A stretch of 64,000 nt of DNA, from the NCBI GenBank assembly GCA_944393005.1, contig CALXYO010000009.1, forward strand, positions 1-64,000. Direction: 5' to 3'. Shown piece after piece: positions 1 to 8,054 of this stretch. The translations under genes and the position numbers were made by a program. A model generated the notes under the pieces. That model was not told the origin of the DNA, did not search any database, and was given only the letters and a program-made list of their open reading frames with translations. Numbering within the stretch: position 1 is the stretch's first letter; each line of letters starts with the position of its first letter. The DNA is from an uncultured Spirochaetales bacterium. GTDB taxonomy: Bacteria; Spirochaetota; Spirochaetia; Sphaerochaetales; Sphaerochaetaceae.

Positions 1-2
1 CG

Positions 3-428
3 TATCTTTATCAGGATATATCGAATTATTACGCAGTAAAGGGGCTGAAGGGCTTTTCAAAATGGTTTGCAATCCAGTCGGGAGAGGAACTGGATCACGC
101 AAGGAAAATCAATGGTTACCTACTGGATGAAGGCATAACGCCAGTCCTTGGTGCGATTTCCGCGCCCGACAGCAGATTCGAGGATCTGAAAGCGCCGCTT
201 GCTGCAGCATATGAGCATGAGAAATTCATTACTTCATCAATTAATGATATCTTCAGAGCTGCAGATGAGGAAGGAGATTATCGTACAAAGAGATTCCTTG
301 GCTGGTTCATTGACGAACAGGCAGAGGAAGAGAAAAATGCTTCAGAACTGGTCACTGAGTACGATCTTTTTGGATCGACAAGCCAGGGCTTGTTCATGCT
401 TGATTCGAAAGTGGGCGAAAGAAAGTGA
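3..428 (+). CDS. ftn: Ferritin, C-terminal part (5' end outside window)
   Basis: The frame is open from the left edge to a TGA at 426-428 and has no start inside the window. It reads as a bacterial non-haem ferritin: an EELDHARK motif (E-x-x-H of helix B) near the start, and WFIDEQAEEE, matching the helix-D ferroxidase region of FtnA. About 141 residues are visible of a usual ~165-170. Ferritin oxidises Fe2+ and stores it as a mineral core in the cytoplasm. It converges on the peroxiredoxin gene, with a shared terminator between them. Its promoter lies outside the window, so it cannot be seen whether it carries the operator found before neighbouring genes. Confidence 0.9.
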   Translation, partial: YLYQDISNYYAVKGLKGFSKWFAIQSGEELDHARKINGYLLDEGITPVLGAISAPDSRFEDLKAPLAAAYEHEKFITSSINDIFRAADEEGDYRTKRFLGWFIDEQAEEEKNASELVTEYDLFGSTSQGLFMLDSKVGERK

Positions 429-492
429 TTTGCTTTCGTTTCTGCAGAGAAAACGTTAGCTGATGGAAAAGGCCGTTGTTTCAAAGAGAGAA

Positions 493-525
493 GACCGAGG
501 ATGCTTCATCCCCGGTCATTTTATT
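493..525. terminator. Bidirectional terminator, ferritin / peroxiredoxin
   Basis: A 10-bp stem (493-502 with 508-517, one A/C mismatch, loop GCTTC) is followed by ATTTTATTT on the plus strand. It sits between the convergent ferritin and peroxiredoxin genes. Confidence 0.7.
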
Positions 526-548
526 TGCATCATTTGACAGCGGATGGT

Positions 549-1214
549 TTATCCTTTTTTAAAGCATAGGAACCAGTCTAGACAGTACATGTCGTCATCA
601 TTTGATTCCATTCTTTCCTTTGCTGTTCCGCAGCTTCCAGCTGTCGGTACGATCGTATCATCGCCAGGCTGCCAGTCAGCCGGTGTAGCAATATTGTCGC
701 TGTCAGCCTTCTGGAGAGCAAGTATGATTCTTTTGATCTCCTGGAAGTTCCTGCCAGTTGAGAGAGGGTAGTAGAGTATGGTCCTGACAGTCCCTTCCGG
801 GTCAATCACGAAAACGGCTCTTACTGCTTGCGTATTTGATGCTCCTGGCTGTATCATTCCGTATTTTGTTGCGACTTCCATCCTTATATCTTCAATCAGC
901 GGAAATGTCACTTCAACATTCTTCATCCCTTTCCATTCCAGTTCTTGGATCTTCCTCAGCCATGCGATATGTGAGTAGAGAGAATCCACGGACAGCCCAA
1001 TCAGTTCCGTGTTGAGAGATTTGAATTCTTCAATCATAGATGCAAACGTCATGAATTCTGTCGTACATACCGGAGTAAAGTCCGCCGGATGGGAGAAAAG
1101 TATTACCCATTTTCCCTTGTAATCCTCAGGAAAACTTATTTCTCCCTGTGTTGTGACAGCTTTGAAAGCTGGTGCCTTATCTCCTATAAGAGGCATCTGT
1201 ATTCTTTCGTCCAT
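549..1214 (-). CDS. Peroxiredoxin (Prx6/AhpC-TSA family)
   Basis: This 221-residue thiol peroxidase reduces peroxides with its peroxidatic cysteine. Cys50 sits in DFTPVCTTEF, the PxxxTxxC signature. The long C-terminal arm with extra cysteines (C195, C211, C217) is typical of the Prx6-type enzymes of anaerobes and archaea, where one of them acts as resolving cysteine. AGGAGG lies just upstream of the ATG at 1214. The promoter carries the shared AGTTAGC palindrome at 1229-1246, abutting a TATTAT -10. With ferritin next door it makes an iron and peroxide stress pair. Confidence 0.93.
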   Translation of the reverse strand: MDERIQMPLIGDKAPAFKAVTTQGEISFPEDYKGKWVILFSHPADFTPVCTTEFMTFASMIEEFKSLNTELIGLSVDSLYSHIAWLRKIQELEWKGMKNVEVTFPLIEDIRMEVATKYGMIQPGASNTQAVRAVFVIDPEGTVRTILYYPLSTGRNFQEIKRIILALQKADSDNIATPADWQPGDDTIVPTAGSCGTAKERMESNDDDMYCLDWFLCFKKG

Positions 1215-1228
1215 ATGTTTCCTCCTTG

Positions 1229-1246
1229 AGTTAGCTCATGCTAACT
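1229..1246 (-). promoter_or_regulatory. Shared 18-bp operator, peroxiredoxin promoter
   Basis: AGTTAGCTCATGCTAACT matches the consensus AGTTAGCNNNNGCTAACT. On the minus strand a TATTAT -10 (1247-1252) directly abuts it, so the site covers the expected transcription start, as a repressor site would. The ribosome binding site follows at 1221-1226. Confidence 0.75.
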
Positions 1247-1549
1247 ATAATATGTCAATTATTCCTTGTTTTGTCCAACGGAATGGAGGGATATGATTTC
1301 CGTGTACAAGATTTGTTGGTGCTCAGCCATGACGGAGTGGTTTAATCGTGCTGATGTTCTCCGGAGCAGGGCAGGATTTTAAGCAATCATTTATTTATTG
1401 TCATTATTCCTTTTTAATGCTGTCGAGAACATAATTCGCTGAACATTCAAATAATGTGATAAAGTTCCTTGTATATGTGCGTTTCAGATTATTATTAGCC
1501 TGTATTGACGCTGCTTTTTCTTTTATTTATGCAGATTTATCGAAATTAC

Positions 1550-1607
1550 TTGTCACACGATAAGTTTTTCTTTATTCTACTGCATAGTAAGTTAGCTATA
1601 GCTAACT
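1550..1607 (+). promoter_or_regulatory. pfl promoter with perfect 18-bp palindromic operator
   Basis: TTGTCA (1550-1555) and TATTCT (1573-1578) are spaced by 17 bases. Downstream lies AGTTAGCTATAGCTAACT (1590-1607), a perfect palindrome and the best copy of the shared operator. The ribosome binding site AGGAG (1609-1613) follows at once. Nothing else was recognised in the gap between the peroxiredoxin and this gene (1247-1549). Confidence 0.75.
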
Positions 1608-1620
1608 CAGGAGAATATAT

Positions 1621-3711
1621 ATGAGACAAGAATGGAGAACATTCACATCAGGCGTCTGGGAGAAGGAAATCAATGTACGTGACTTCATACAGCGCAACTA
1701 TTCGCCGTATGACGGGGATGATTCCTTCCTCGAAGGGCCTACCGATGATACAAAGGCTCTCTGGGATCAGGTTCTTGATCTCAGCGAGGAGGAGAGAAAG
1801 AAGGGCGGTGTGCTGGATATGGATACGAAGATCGTATCCACGATAATATCGCATGGGCCCGGGTATCTGGATAAATCAAAGGAGAAGATTGTTGGATTCC
1901 AGACTGACAAGCCGTTCAAGCGTTCTCTGCAGCCAAATGGCGGGATAAGGATGGCGGTGAAGGCTGCTGAGCAGTATGGCTATACGATAGATCCTCAGAT
2001 TGTCGAGTTCTATACGAAGTACAGGAAGACGCACAATGAAGGTGTATTCGATGCCTATACTCCGGAGATGAGGCTCTGCCGCTCAAGCCATATCATCACA
2101 GGGCTTCCCGATGCATATGGCAGAGGAAGGATCATCGGCGATTATCGCCGTGTTGCTCTCTATGGCGTCGACAGACTAATAGAGGAGAAGGAACAGAGAA
2201 AGGCATCCACCAGAACCACCATGTACAGCGATGTCACAAGGGAGCGGGAGGAGCTTTCCGAGCAGATCAAGGCACTGAAGGAGCTCAAGATGCTTGGAGC
2301 CATCTATGGCTATGATATCTCGAAACCGGCTTCCTCGTTCCATGATGCCGTGCAGTGGCTTTATTTCGGCTATCTTGCTGCAGTCAAGGAGCAGAACGGA
2401 GCGGCCATGTCTCTCGGCCGCACTTCCACCTTCCTCGATATATACGCAGAGCGTGATCTCAGGGAGGGAAAGATAACAGAGAAGGAGGTTCAGGAGATCA
2501 TCGATCACTTCATTATGAAGCTGAGGCTGGTGAAGTTCGCCCGTACCCCTGAGTACAATGCGCTCTTCTCCGGAGATCCTACATGGGTGACGGAATCCAT
2601 CGGAGGGGTAGGAATCGATGGCCGCCATCTTGTAACGAAGATGAGCTTCAGATACCTCCATACGCTGAGCAATCTTGGAACTGCCCCTGAGCCTAATCTC
2701 ACGGTACTCTGGTCTAGGAATCTGCCAATGAACTTCAAGCGCTTTGCTGCAAAGACCTCGATTGAGTCATCAAGCATCCAGTATGAGAATGATGACCTGA
2801 TGCGCGTGACTCATGGTGATGACTATGCAATCGCATGCTGTGTCTCATCAATGAGGGTCGGGAAGGAGATGCAGTTCTTCGGAGCCAGGGCAAACCTCGC
2901 GAAGTGCCTCCTCTATGCCATCAATGGCGGTGTTGATGAGATATCTGGGAAGCAGGTCGGGCCGAAATACCGTCCAATCACAAGCGAGTACCTCGACTAC
3001 GATGAGGTGATGGAGAGATTCCACGATATGATGAAATGGCTTGCGGGTGTATACGTGAATGCTCTCAACATCATCCACTACATGCATGACAAGTACTGCT
3101 ACGAAAGACTGCAGATGGCACTCCATGATGATCCTGTGAAGAGGTGGTTTGCTACAGGGATTGCAGGACTGTCCGTTGTTGCTGATTCCCTCTCTGCAAT
3201 CAGATATGCGAAGGTAAGGACCGTGAGGAATGAGCAGGGGCTTGTCATCGACTATGTCACCGAGGGAGAGTTCCCGAAGTATGGCAATGACGATGACCGC
3301 GTGGACAGCATCGCCTACGATGTCGTCCATGACTTCATGTCATATGTGAAGGGAAACCATACATACAGAAGGAGTATCCCGACGACCTCGATACTCACGA
3401 TCACAAGCAATGTCGTGTATGGAAAGAATACAGGCTCCACTCCTGATGGAAGAAAGGCTGGAGAACCATTTGCTCCGGGAGCGAACCCGATGCATCACAG
3501 GGATTCCCATGGTGCAGTAGCATCACTCTCGTCTGTCTCGAAGCTTCCGTTCCGGGATGCCCAGGATGGTATCTCGAATACATTTTCGATAATCCCGGAT
3601 GCGCTTGGAAAGGATGATGCCTCGATTATGAATGGCATCTCGTTCTCGATGGAGCCCTGCATGGCGTGCATGGAACCGAATGCAGCGGACGATGAAATGG
3701 AGGAAGAATAA
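1621..3711 (+). CDS. pflB: Pyruvate formate-lyase, large (thiyl) subunit of a split enzyme
   Basis: The protein converts pyruvate and CoA to acetyl-CoA and formate. It follows E. coli PflB closely from INVRDFIQ near the N-terminus through FGPGANPMH-like and [14 protein letters not shown] sequences. The catalytic pair Cys406-Cys407 is present in [10 protein letters not shown], which identifies PFL rather than other glycyl radical enzymes. The 696-residue ORF stops before the glycyl radical domain, ending in a tail containing [10 protein letters not shown] and an acidic stretch. The TAA at 3709-3711 is followed immediately, in the same frame, by an ATG that opens the radical domain. The last codons also form a GGAGG for that ORF, so the split looks built in rather than a recent mutation. 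Confidence 0.92.
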   Translation: MRQEWRTFTSGVWEKEINVRDFIQRNYSPYDGDDSFLEGPTDDTKALWDQVLDLSEEERKKGGVLDMDTKIVSTIISHGPGYLDKSKEKIVGFQTDKPFKRSLQPNGGIRMAVKAAEQYGYTIDPQIVEFYTKYRKTHNEGVFDAYTPEMRLCRSSHIITGLPDAYGRGRIIGDYRRVALYGVDRLIEEKEQRKASTRTTMYSDVTREREELSEQIKALKELKMLGAIYGYDISKPASSFHDAVQWLYFGYLAAVKEQNGAAMSLGRTSTFLDIYAERDLREGKITEKEVQEIIDHFIMKLRLVKFARTPEYNALFSGDPTWVTESIGGVGIDGRHLVTKMSFRYLHTLSNLGTAPEPNLTVLWSRNLPMNFKRFAAKTSIESSSIQYENDDLMRVTHGDDYAIACCVSSMRVGKEMQFFGARANLAKCLLYAINGGVDEISGKQVGPKYRPITSEYLDYDEVMERFHDMMKWLAGVYVNALNIIHYMHDKYCYERLQMALHDDPVKRWFATGIAGLSVVADSLSAIRYAKVRTVRNEQGLVIDYVTEGEFPKYGNDDDRVDSIAYDVVHDFMSYVKGNHTYRRSIPTTSILTITSNVVYGKNTGSTPDGRKAGEPFAPGANPMHHRDSHGAVASLSSVSKLPFRDAQDGISNTFSIIPDALGKDDASIMNGISFSMEPCMACMEPNAADDEMEEE

Positions 3712-3954
3712 ATGAAAGCTACAGAATCACAGATAGATAATCTCGTATCGCTTCTCGATGGATATGCTGCAAAGGGCGGGCATCATCTGAATGTGAATGT
3801 CTTCACGAAGGATACGCTTCTTGATGCCCAGGCGCATCCAGAAAAATATCCTCAGCTTACTGTGAGGGTCTCTGGATATGCAGTGAATTTCAACAAGCTG
3901 ACGAAAGAGCAGCAGGATGAGGTCATTTCACGTACATTCCACGATGAGATGTGA
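3712..3954 (+). CDS. Glycyl radical subunit of pyruvate formate-lyase (GrcA/YfiD-like size)
   Basis: This 80-residue protein is the C-terminal domain of PFL as a separate polypeptide. HHLNVNV near residues 24-30 and [12 protein letters not shown] around residues 47-57 contain the radical-bearing glycine (Gly55), and the ISRTFHDEM ending matches PFL C-termini. Its ATG directly follows the large subunit's TAA, in the same frame, with GGAGG in the last codons upstream, so translation should be coupled. It resembles the E. coli spare part GrcA in size. Here, however, the large subunit lacks its own radical domain, so this protein should be essential for activity rather than a repair part. Confidence 0.9.
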   Translation: MKATESQIDNLVSLLDGYAAKGGHHLNVNVFTKDTLLDAQAHPEKYPQLTVRVSGYAVNFNKLTKEQQDEVISRTFHDEM

Positions 3955-4714
3955 GAAAGGTCTTATACATTCCATAGAGAGTTTCGGAACCGTGGATGGT
4001 CCTGGGGTGAGGATGGTAATCTTCTTCCAGGGCTGTCCCCTCCGCTGCCTGTACTGCCACAACCCAGATACCTGGAAAATGGACAGGGGAGATGAGATGA
4101 GTGCAGATGACATCCTCTCCATGTATGAAAAGAACAGGGCTTTCTATGAGCCCCGTGGAGGCATAACCGCTACAGGAGGAGAGCCGTTGATGCAGCTCGG
4201 CTTTCTCACATCTCTCTTTGCGGAAGCCAGGAGGAGGGGCATTCATACGGTCCTAGATACATCCGGGTGGCTTTACAGGAAGGAGCTGGATTCTGATTAT
4301 GATGAGCTTCTCTCCTGCACGAACTATGTGCTTCTGGATATAAAGCACTCCAATCCACAGGGACATATCGACCTGACAGGAAGGACTCAGGAACCAGTGC
4401 TTGCATTCCTATCAAAGCTCGATGAGAAGCATATCCCAACCATGATAAGGCATGTCTCCGTTCCAGGCATTACGGATTCAGAGGATGAACTCTCTGAGCT
4501 GGGACGAATCCTTGCCCATCACGATAACATAACCGGCCTGGATGTCCTGCCGTATCATGCGATGGGAATAAGGAAATACCACGAGATGGATATCCCATAT
4601 CATCTTGAAGGTGTTCCTGCCATGGCTAGGGATGAGGCAAGGAAGAACCGCGATATCATCATAGAGGCGTATCACAAGGAAAGAAGCAGGCTGAATCTGA
4701 AATACGGCAGTTGA
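3944..4714 (+). CDS. pflA: Pyruvate formate-lyase activating enzyme
   Basis: This radical SAM activase installs the glycyl radical. The CX3CX2C cluster motif is C31/C35/C38 in [13 protein letters not shown], and TGGEP follows. The start at 3944 gives 256 residues, close to the usual ~246, and begins [21 protein letters not shown] as in the family. It overlaps the radical subunit gene by 11 bases. An upstream in-frame start at 3917 would add nine unrelated residues. The operon pflB, radical subunit, pflA lies under the 1550-1607 promoter. A weak hairpin at 4707-4723 may end it. Confidence 0.93.
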   Translation: MRCEKGLIHSIESFGTVDGPGVRMVIFFQGCPLRCLYCHNPDTWKMDRGDEMSADDILSMYEKNRAFYEPRGGITATGGEPLMQLGFLTSLFAEARRRGIHTVLDTSGWLYRKELDSDYDELLSCTNYVLLDIKHSNPQGHIDLTGRTQEPVLAFLSKLDEKHIPTMIRHVSVPGITDSEDELSELGRILAHHDNITGLDVLPYHAMGIRKYHEMDIPYHLEGVPAMARDEARKNRDIIIEAYHKERSRLNLKYGS

Positions 4715-4798
4715 AAATACTGCTTTGATTTCCTGCGAGAATGAACATCTTGTAATGTTATTGGTTGTTGTAAGCAAATTATTTAATGGAGGAGTGCA

Positions 4799-5599
4799 GT
4801 GTCAGAAGAAAAAATACGAATAGGCACACATGGCGAGGATTATGGAAACTGGATGTCCAATCCGGTGTTTTATATGCTAGGTGCCCTTCTGGTTATTTCC
4901 GTAGTGCTGATGGTGATGTCGTTTACATTGTTCAGACTGACAGTACTTGGCGTGATATTCGCAATCGCTTCAGTCCTTTTACTTATCATGCTTGGCTGGA
5001 TCACCTGGATCCGCCGGCAGTATGCCTTTAATGGAGGAGGTATGATGGGACGGGTACATGCCACCCTTCTTTCATATCTGGATTATGATGGAGAAGGTTC
5101 GCTGCTGGACGTGGGCTGCGGTTCCGGAGCACTGTCCATACGGGCTGCACTGACATGGCCGAATTCAAAAGTAACAGGTATCGACTACTGGGGAGCTGTC
5201 TACGGATACGGTCAGGTCATGTGCGAGAAAAACGCTGTCAGTGAAGGGGTCGGTTCCCAGTGTATATTTCAGCATGGTGATGCTAACAGGCTGGATTTTC
5301 CTGATGAGAGCTTTGATGCTGTGGTGAGCAACTATGTTTATCACAATATAACAGGGTCGGATAAGCAGGAACTTCTGCTTGAGACGCTGCGTGTGCTGAA
5401 AAAGGGCGGAGTCTTCGCACTGAATGATGAAATGAAACCAGGGTTTTATGGCGATATCGAAGCATTTGCAGAGAAACTCCGCAACATGGGATATGAGGAT
5501 GTTCGGATAATAGATACGGCTGAAGAGATATTCGGTTCGCACCGCAGGGCCGCGCTGTTGATGCTTGGTTACTCCCGCATGCTTGTTGGACGAAAATAA
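4799..5599 (+). CDS. Membrane-anchored class I SAM-dependent methyltransferase
   Basis: Two hydrophobic segments (about residues 24-42 and 47-70) precede a Rossmann-fold methyltransferase whose SAM motif LLDVGCGSG is at residues 102-110, followed by an acidic GIDYW loop end and the FDAVVSNYVYHN motif. The start is GTG at 4799 with GGAGG upstream. An ATG at 4786 is in another frame. The substrate is unknown; small-molecule methylation at the membrane is likely. It sits alone between the pfl operon and the first tetR. Confidence 0.85.
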   Translation: MSEEKIRIGTHGEDYGNWMSNPVFYMLGALLVISVVLMVMSFTLFRLTVLGVIFAIASVLLLIMLGWITWIRRQYAFNGGGMMGRVHATLLSYLDYDGEGSLLDVGCGSGALSIRAALTWPNSKVTGIDYWGAVYGYGQVMCEKNAVSEGVGSQCIFQHGDANRLDFPDESFDAVVSNYVYHNITGSDKQELLLETLRVLKKGGVFALNDEMKPGFYGDIEAFAEKLRNMGYEDVRIIDTAEEIFGSHRRAALLMLGYSRMLVGRK

Positions 5600-5631
5600 G
5601 CTGGAATAAGGGGAAAACTTGAAAAAAACGA

Positions 5632-5649
5632 AGTTAGCCTATTGCAACT
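5632..5649 (+). promoter_or_regulatory. Degenerate copy of the shared operator
   Basis: AGTTAGCCTATTGCAACT keeps the left arm of the AGTTAGCNNNNGCTAACT consensus and the outer AACT of the right arm. It overlaps the TTGCAA -35 of the first tetR. Confidence 0.4.
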
Positions 5650-5679
5650 GATAATTAAATTATCGATAATACGATTATC
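5642..5679 (+). promoter_or_regulatory. tetR-1 promoter with two tandem palindromic operators
   Basis: TTGCAA (5642-5647) and GATAAT (5665-5670) are spaced by 17 bases. Two adjacent 15-bp palindromes of form GATAATNNNATTATC lie at 5650-5664 and 5665-5679, covering the spacer and -10. This is a typical autoregulatory layout for a TetR dimer pair. Confidence 0.65.
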
Positions 5680-5691
5680 AATGGAGGCAAT

Positions 5692-6312
5692 ATAGCAAAA
5701 CCAGATAGATCGATTGACCCGCGGATACTTGAAAGCGCCAAGGAAGAATTTCTTGATAAAGGTTTTTTAGGTGCATCTCTGAACAATATATGCAGGAAGG
5801 CAGGCGTCACGACTGGAGCATTGTACAAGCGGTTCAAGGGCAAGGAAGAGCTCTTTTCTGCTCTTGTCGATGATACGGTGGATGCATTGAGGAGTGTGAG
5901 GGAGGAAAAAGCGGCGCTTCGGGATGATATAACCGATGAGGAACTGTGGAGAGCCTGGAATATGGATGAAGGGTATATGATGTGGTGGTTCCGCTTTCTG
6001 TATGACCGTATTGACGCCATGCGCCTTCTTCTTTCGTCCAGCGAAGGAACAAAGTATTCGCACTTTGAACATGAGTGGGTAGAAAGCATGTGCCAGTCAA
6101 CATATGCCTACTACCTGAAGGCCAGGGACAGGGGTTTGGTTGAGAATGAAATAAGCGAAGAAGAGATGCATGTGGTGCTCTCGTCTTTCTGGATGACAAT
6201 ATATGAACCAATCGTCCACTACTTTGAGTGGAATGAACTTGAAAGCCTTTGCAGTCACATCTGCAATCTTTTCAACTGGCACAAAATGCTGGGATTCAGG
6301 AGGCCGGAATGA
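5692..6312 (+). CDS. TetR family regulator 1 (apparent ATA start)
   Basis: The protein has an N-terminal TetR helix-turn-helix: AKEEFLDKGFLGASLNNICRKAGVTTGALYKRFKGKEELF is encoded continuously from about 5731, but no ATG, GTG or TTG precedes it in frame. The best start is ATA at 5692, four bases after GGAGG, giving I/M-A-K-P, which aligns with MANQ of the second TetR at 11493. An ATG at 5681 is out of frame and meets a TAG after four codons. The C-terminal ligand domain is ~140 residues. The stop overlaps the next ABC gene (ATGA), so the regulator and exporter-type pair are co-transcribed. The start may reflect a mutation that lowers expression. Confidence 0.8.
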   Translation: MAKPDRSIDPRILESAKEEFLDKGFLGASLNNICRKAGVTTGALYKRFKGKEELFSALVDDTVDALRSVREEKAALRDDITDEELWRAWNMDEGYMMWWFRFLYDRIDAMRLLLSSSEGTKYSHFEHEWVESMCQSTYAYYLKARDRGLVENEISEEEMHVVLSSFWMTIYEPIVHYFEWNELESLCSHICNLFNWHKMLGFRRPE

Positions 6313-8054
6313 TCAGGAAGATCATGAAATATGCAAATGGCTATAAGAGGTATACTCTGTTTGCAACAATAATGGTTTTCATTGCCGTTCTTTGTTCGAT
6401 TATCCCGTATTTCTTTGTATATCAGATCATCAATCCGCTGATAACCGGTACTGGGATAAGCATTGAGGCCGCAGTCTCAAGGATTGTATTGATTCTGGTT
6501 TTCCTGGCGCTCAACTTTGCCCTTTATCTTGGAGGCTTATCGCTGTCACATATAGCGGCATTCAACATACTGGCAAACATAAGGAAATACATACAGAAAA
6601 AGCTTGAAGGGCTTCCGTTGGGCATTATTCAGGACAAGGGGGTTGGCAGACTCAAGAAGCTTGTTGTCGATGATGTGGAAAGCCTCGAACTTCTTCTGGC
6701 TCATGCGATTCCGGAAGGTTTTGGCAATCTGCTTGTTCCCCTATGTATTTTCATTGCGCTGATACTGATAGACTGGAAACTGGCGCTGCTTACAATCATC
6801 ACAGTTCCAATCGGGCTCTGGGCTGTATCCTGTATGACAAAGACAGGCTTCGACAGGATGGAGAACTACTACAGATCCGCACAGGTAATGAACTCCACGA
6901 TCATAGAATATGTCAACGGCATGGAAGTCGTTAAGATATTCAACAAGGACGGAGAGTCTTATAAGCGTTATCAGAACGATGTTAAGGCGTACCGGGATTT
7001 CACTCTCGACTGGTATAAAGCCTGCTGGCCCTGGATGGCACTTTATGCTGGCATCTTTGCCTGCCCCGCATTTTTCTCGCTGCCGTTTGGCGCCATGCTT
7101 GTGCTTCACGGATACTCAACACTCTCAGATCTTATTCTTGTCCTATGCCTGTCATTCGGTCTTGGAACACCGCTTCTCAAGGCAATCAGATTCATTCCCT
7201 CTCTTGCTCAGGTCGGACGAAAACTTGATGAAATTGAAAATACAGTCAATGAAAAAAGTCTGATATGCAGTGACAAGCCTTATTCAGGCAGGAACGATGA
7301 TATAGTCTTTGACCATGTCTCATTCTCATATGGACAGGATGAGGTGATAAAAGATGTCAGCTTCAATATAAGACAAGGCGAGACTGTTGCATTTGTTGGA
7401 GAGTCGGGTGCAGGAAAGTCCACGCTTGCGAAACTCATCGTGCATTATTATGACGTCAGCAAAGGGCACATTACGATTGGCGGTCAGGATATCACAGACA
7501 TGTCGCTTGAAGCACTGAATGAGAGGATATCTTTTGTGTCTCAGGAGCAGTTTCTGTTCAATACATCCATTAAAGAGAACATCAGAATCGGTAAACCAGG
7601 TGCAAGTGATGAAGAAGTGCTGGAAGCTGCAGAAAAGGCCCAGTGTCTCGATTTCATCTCCCGTTTTGAATATGGCATGGACACCATGGCCGGAGACAGT
7701 GGAACGAAGCTGTCTGGAGGAGAGCGGCAGAGGATTTCCATCGCACGTGCGATTCTCAAGGATGCCCCGATTGTTGTTCTTGATGAAGCCACGGCTTTCG
7801 CAGATCCGGAGAATGAGGAGAAGATGGAAAAGGCGATTTCAGAGGTTGTCAGGAATAAGACCCTGATCGTAATCGCACACCGTATTTCCTCTATAAGAAA
7901 TGCTGATTGTATTTATGTGATTGAGAATGGGAGGATAACGGGAAACGGCAGGCACGAAGACCTGCTCAGGACGAATGAGACCTATTCAAGGCTGTGGAAG
8001 ATAAGCCAGGAGAGCATTGCCTGGAATGTGAAAAACAGGGAGGTGGAAAGATGA
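6309..8054 (+). CDS. ABC half-transporter 1A (exporter fold, TMD-NBD)
   Basis: The 581 residues hold an N-terminal six-helix transmembrane domain and a C-terminal ATPase: Walker A GESGAGKST near residue 364, signature LSGGERQR near 468, Walker B VVLDEATAFADPENE, and H-loop AHR. The start at 6309 overlaps the tetR stop as ATGA and follows GGAGG; an earlier in-frame ATG at 6249 lies inside tetR. It should pair with the next gene as a heterodimer. The transmembrane region has the style of the IrtAB/YbtPQ group, exporter-fold proteins that import siderophores, but drug or peptide export cannot be excluded. Confidence 0.9.
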   Translation: MIRKIMKYANGYKRYTLFATIMVFIAVLCSIIPYFFVYQIINPLITGTGISIEAAVSRIVLILVFLALNFALYLGGLSLSHIAAFNILANIRKYIQKKLEGLPLGIIQDKGVGRLKKLVVDDVESLELLLAHAIPEGFGNLLVPLCIFIALILIDWKLALLTIITVPIGLWAVSCMTKTGFDRMENYYRSAQVMNSTIIEYVNGMEVVKIFNKDGESYKRYQNDVKAYRDFTLDWYKACWPWMALYAGIFACPAFFSLPFGAMLVLHGYSTLSDLILVLCLSFGLGTPLLKAIRFIPSLAQVGRKLDEIENTVNEKSLICSDKPYSGRNDDIVFDHVSFSYGQDEVIKDVSFNIRQGETVAFVGESGAGKSTLAKLIVHYYDVSKGHITIGGQDITDMSLEALNERISFVSQEQFLFNTSIKENIRIGKPGASDEEVLEAAEKAQCLDFISRFEYGMDTMAGDSGTKLSGGERQRISIARAILKDAPIVVLDEATAFADPENEEKMEKAISEVVRNKTLIVIAHRISSIRNADCIYVIENGRITGNGRHEDLLRTNETYSRLWKISQESIAWNVKNREVER

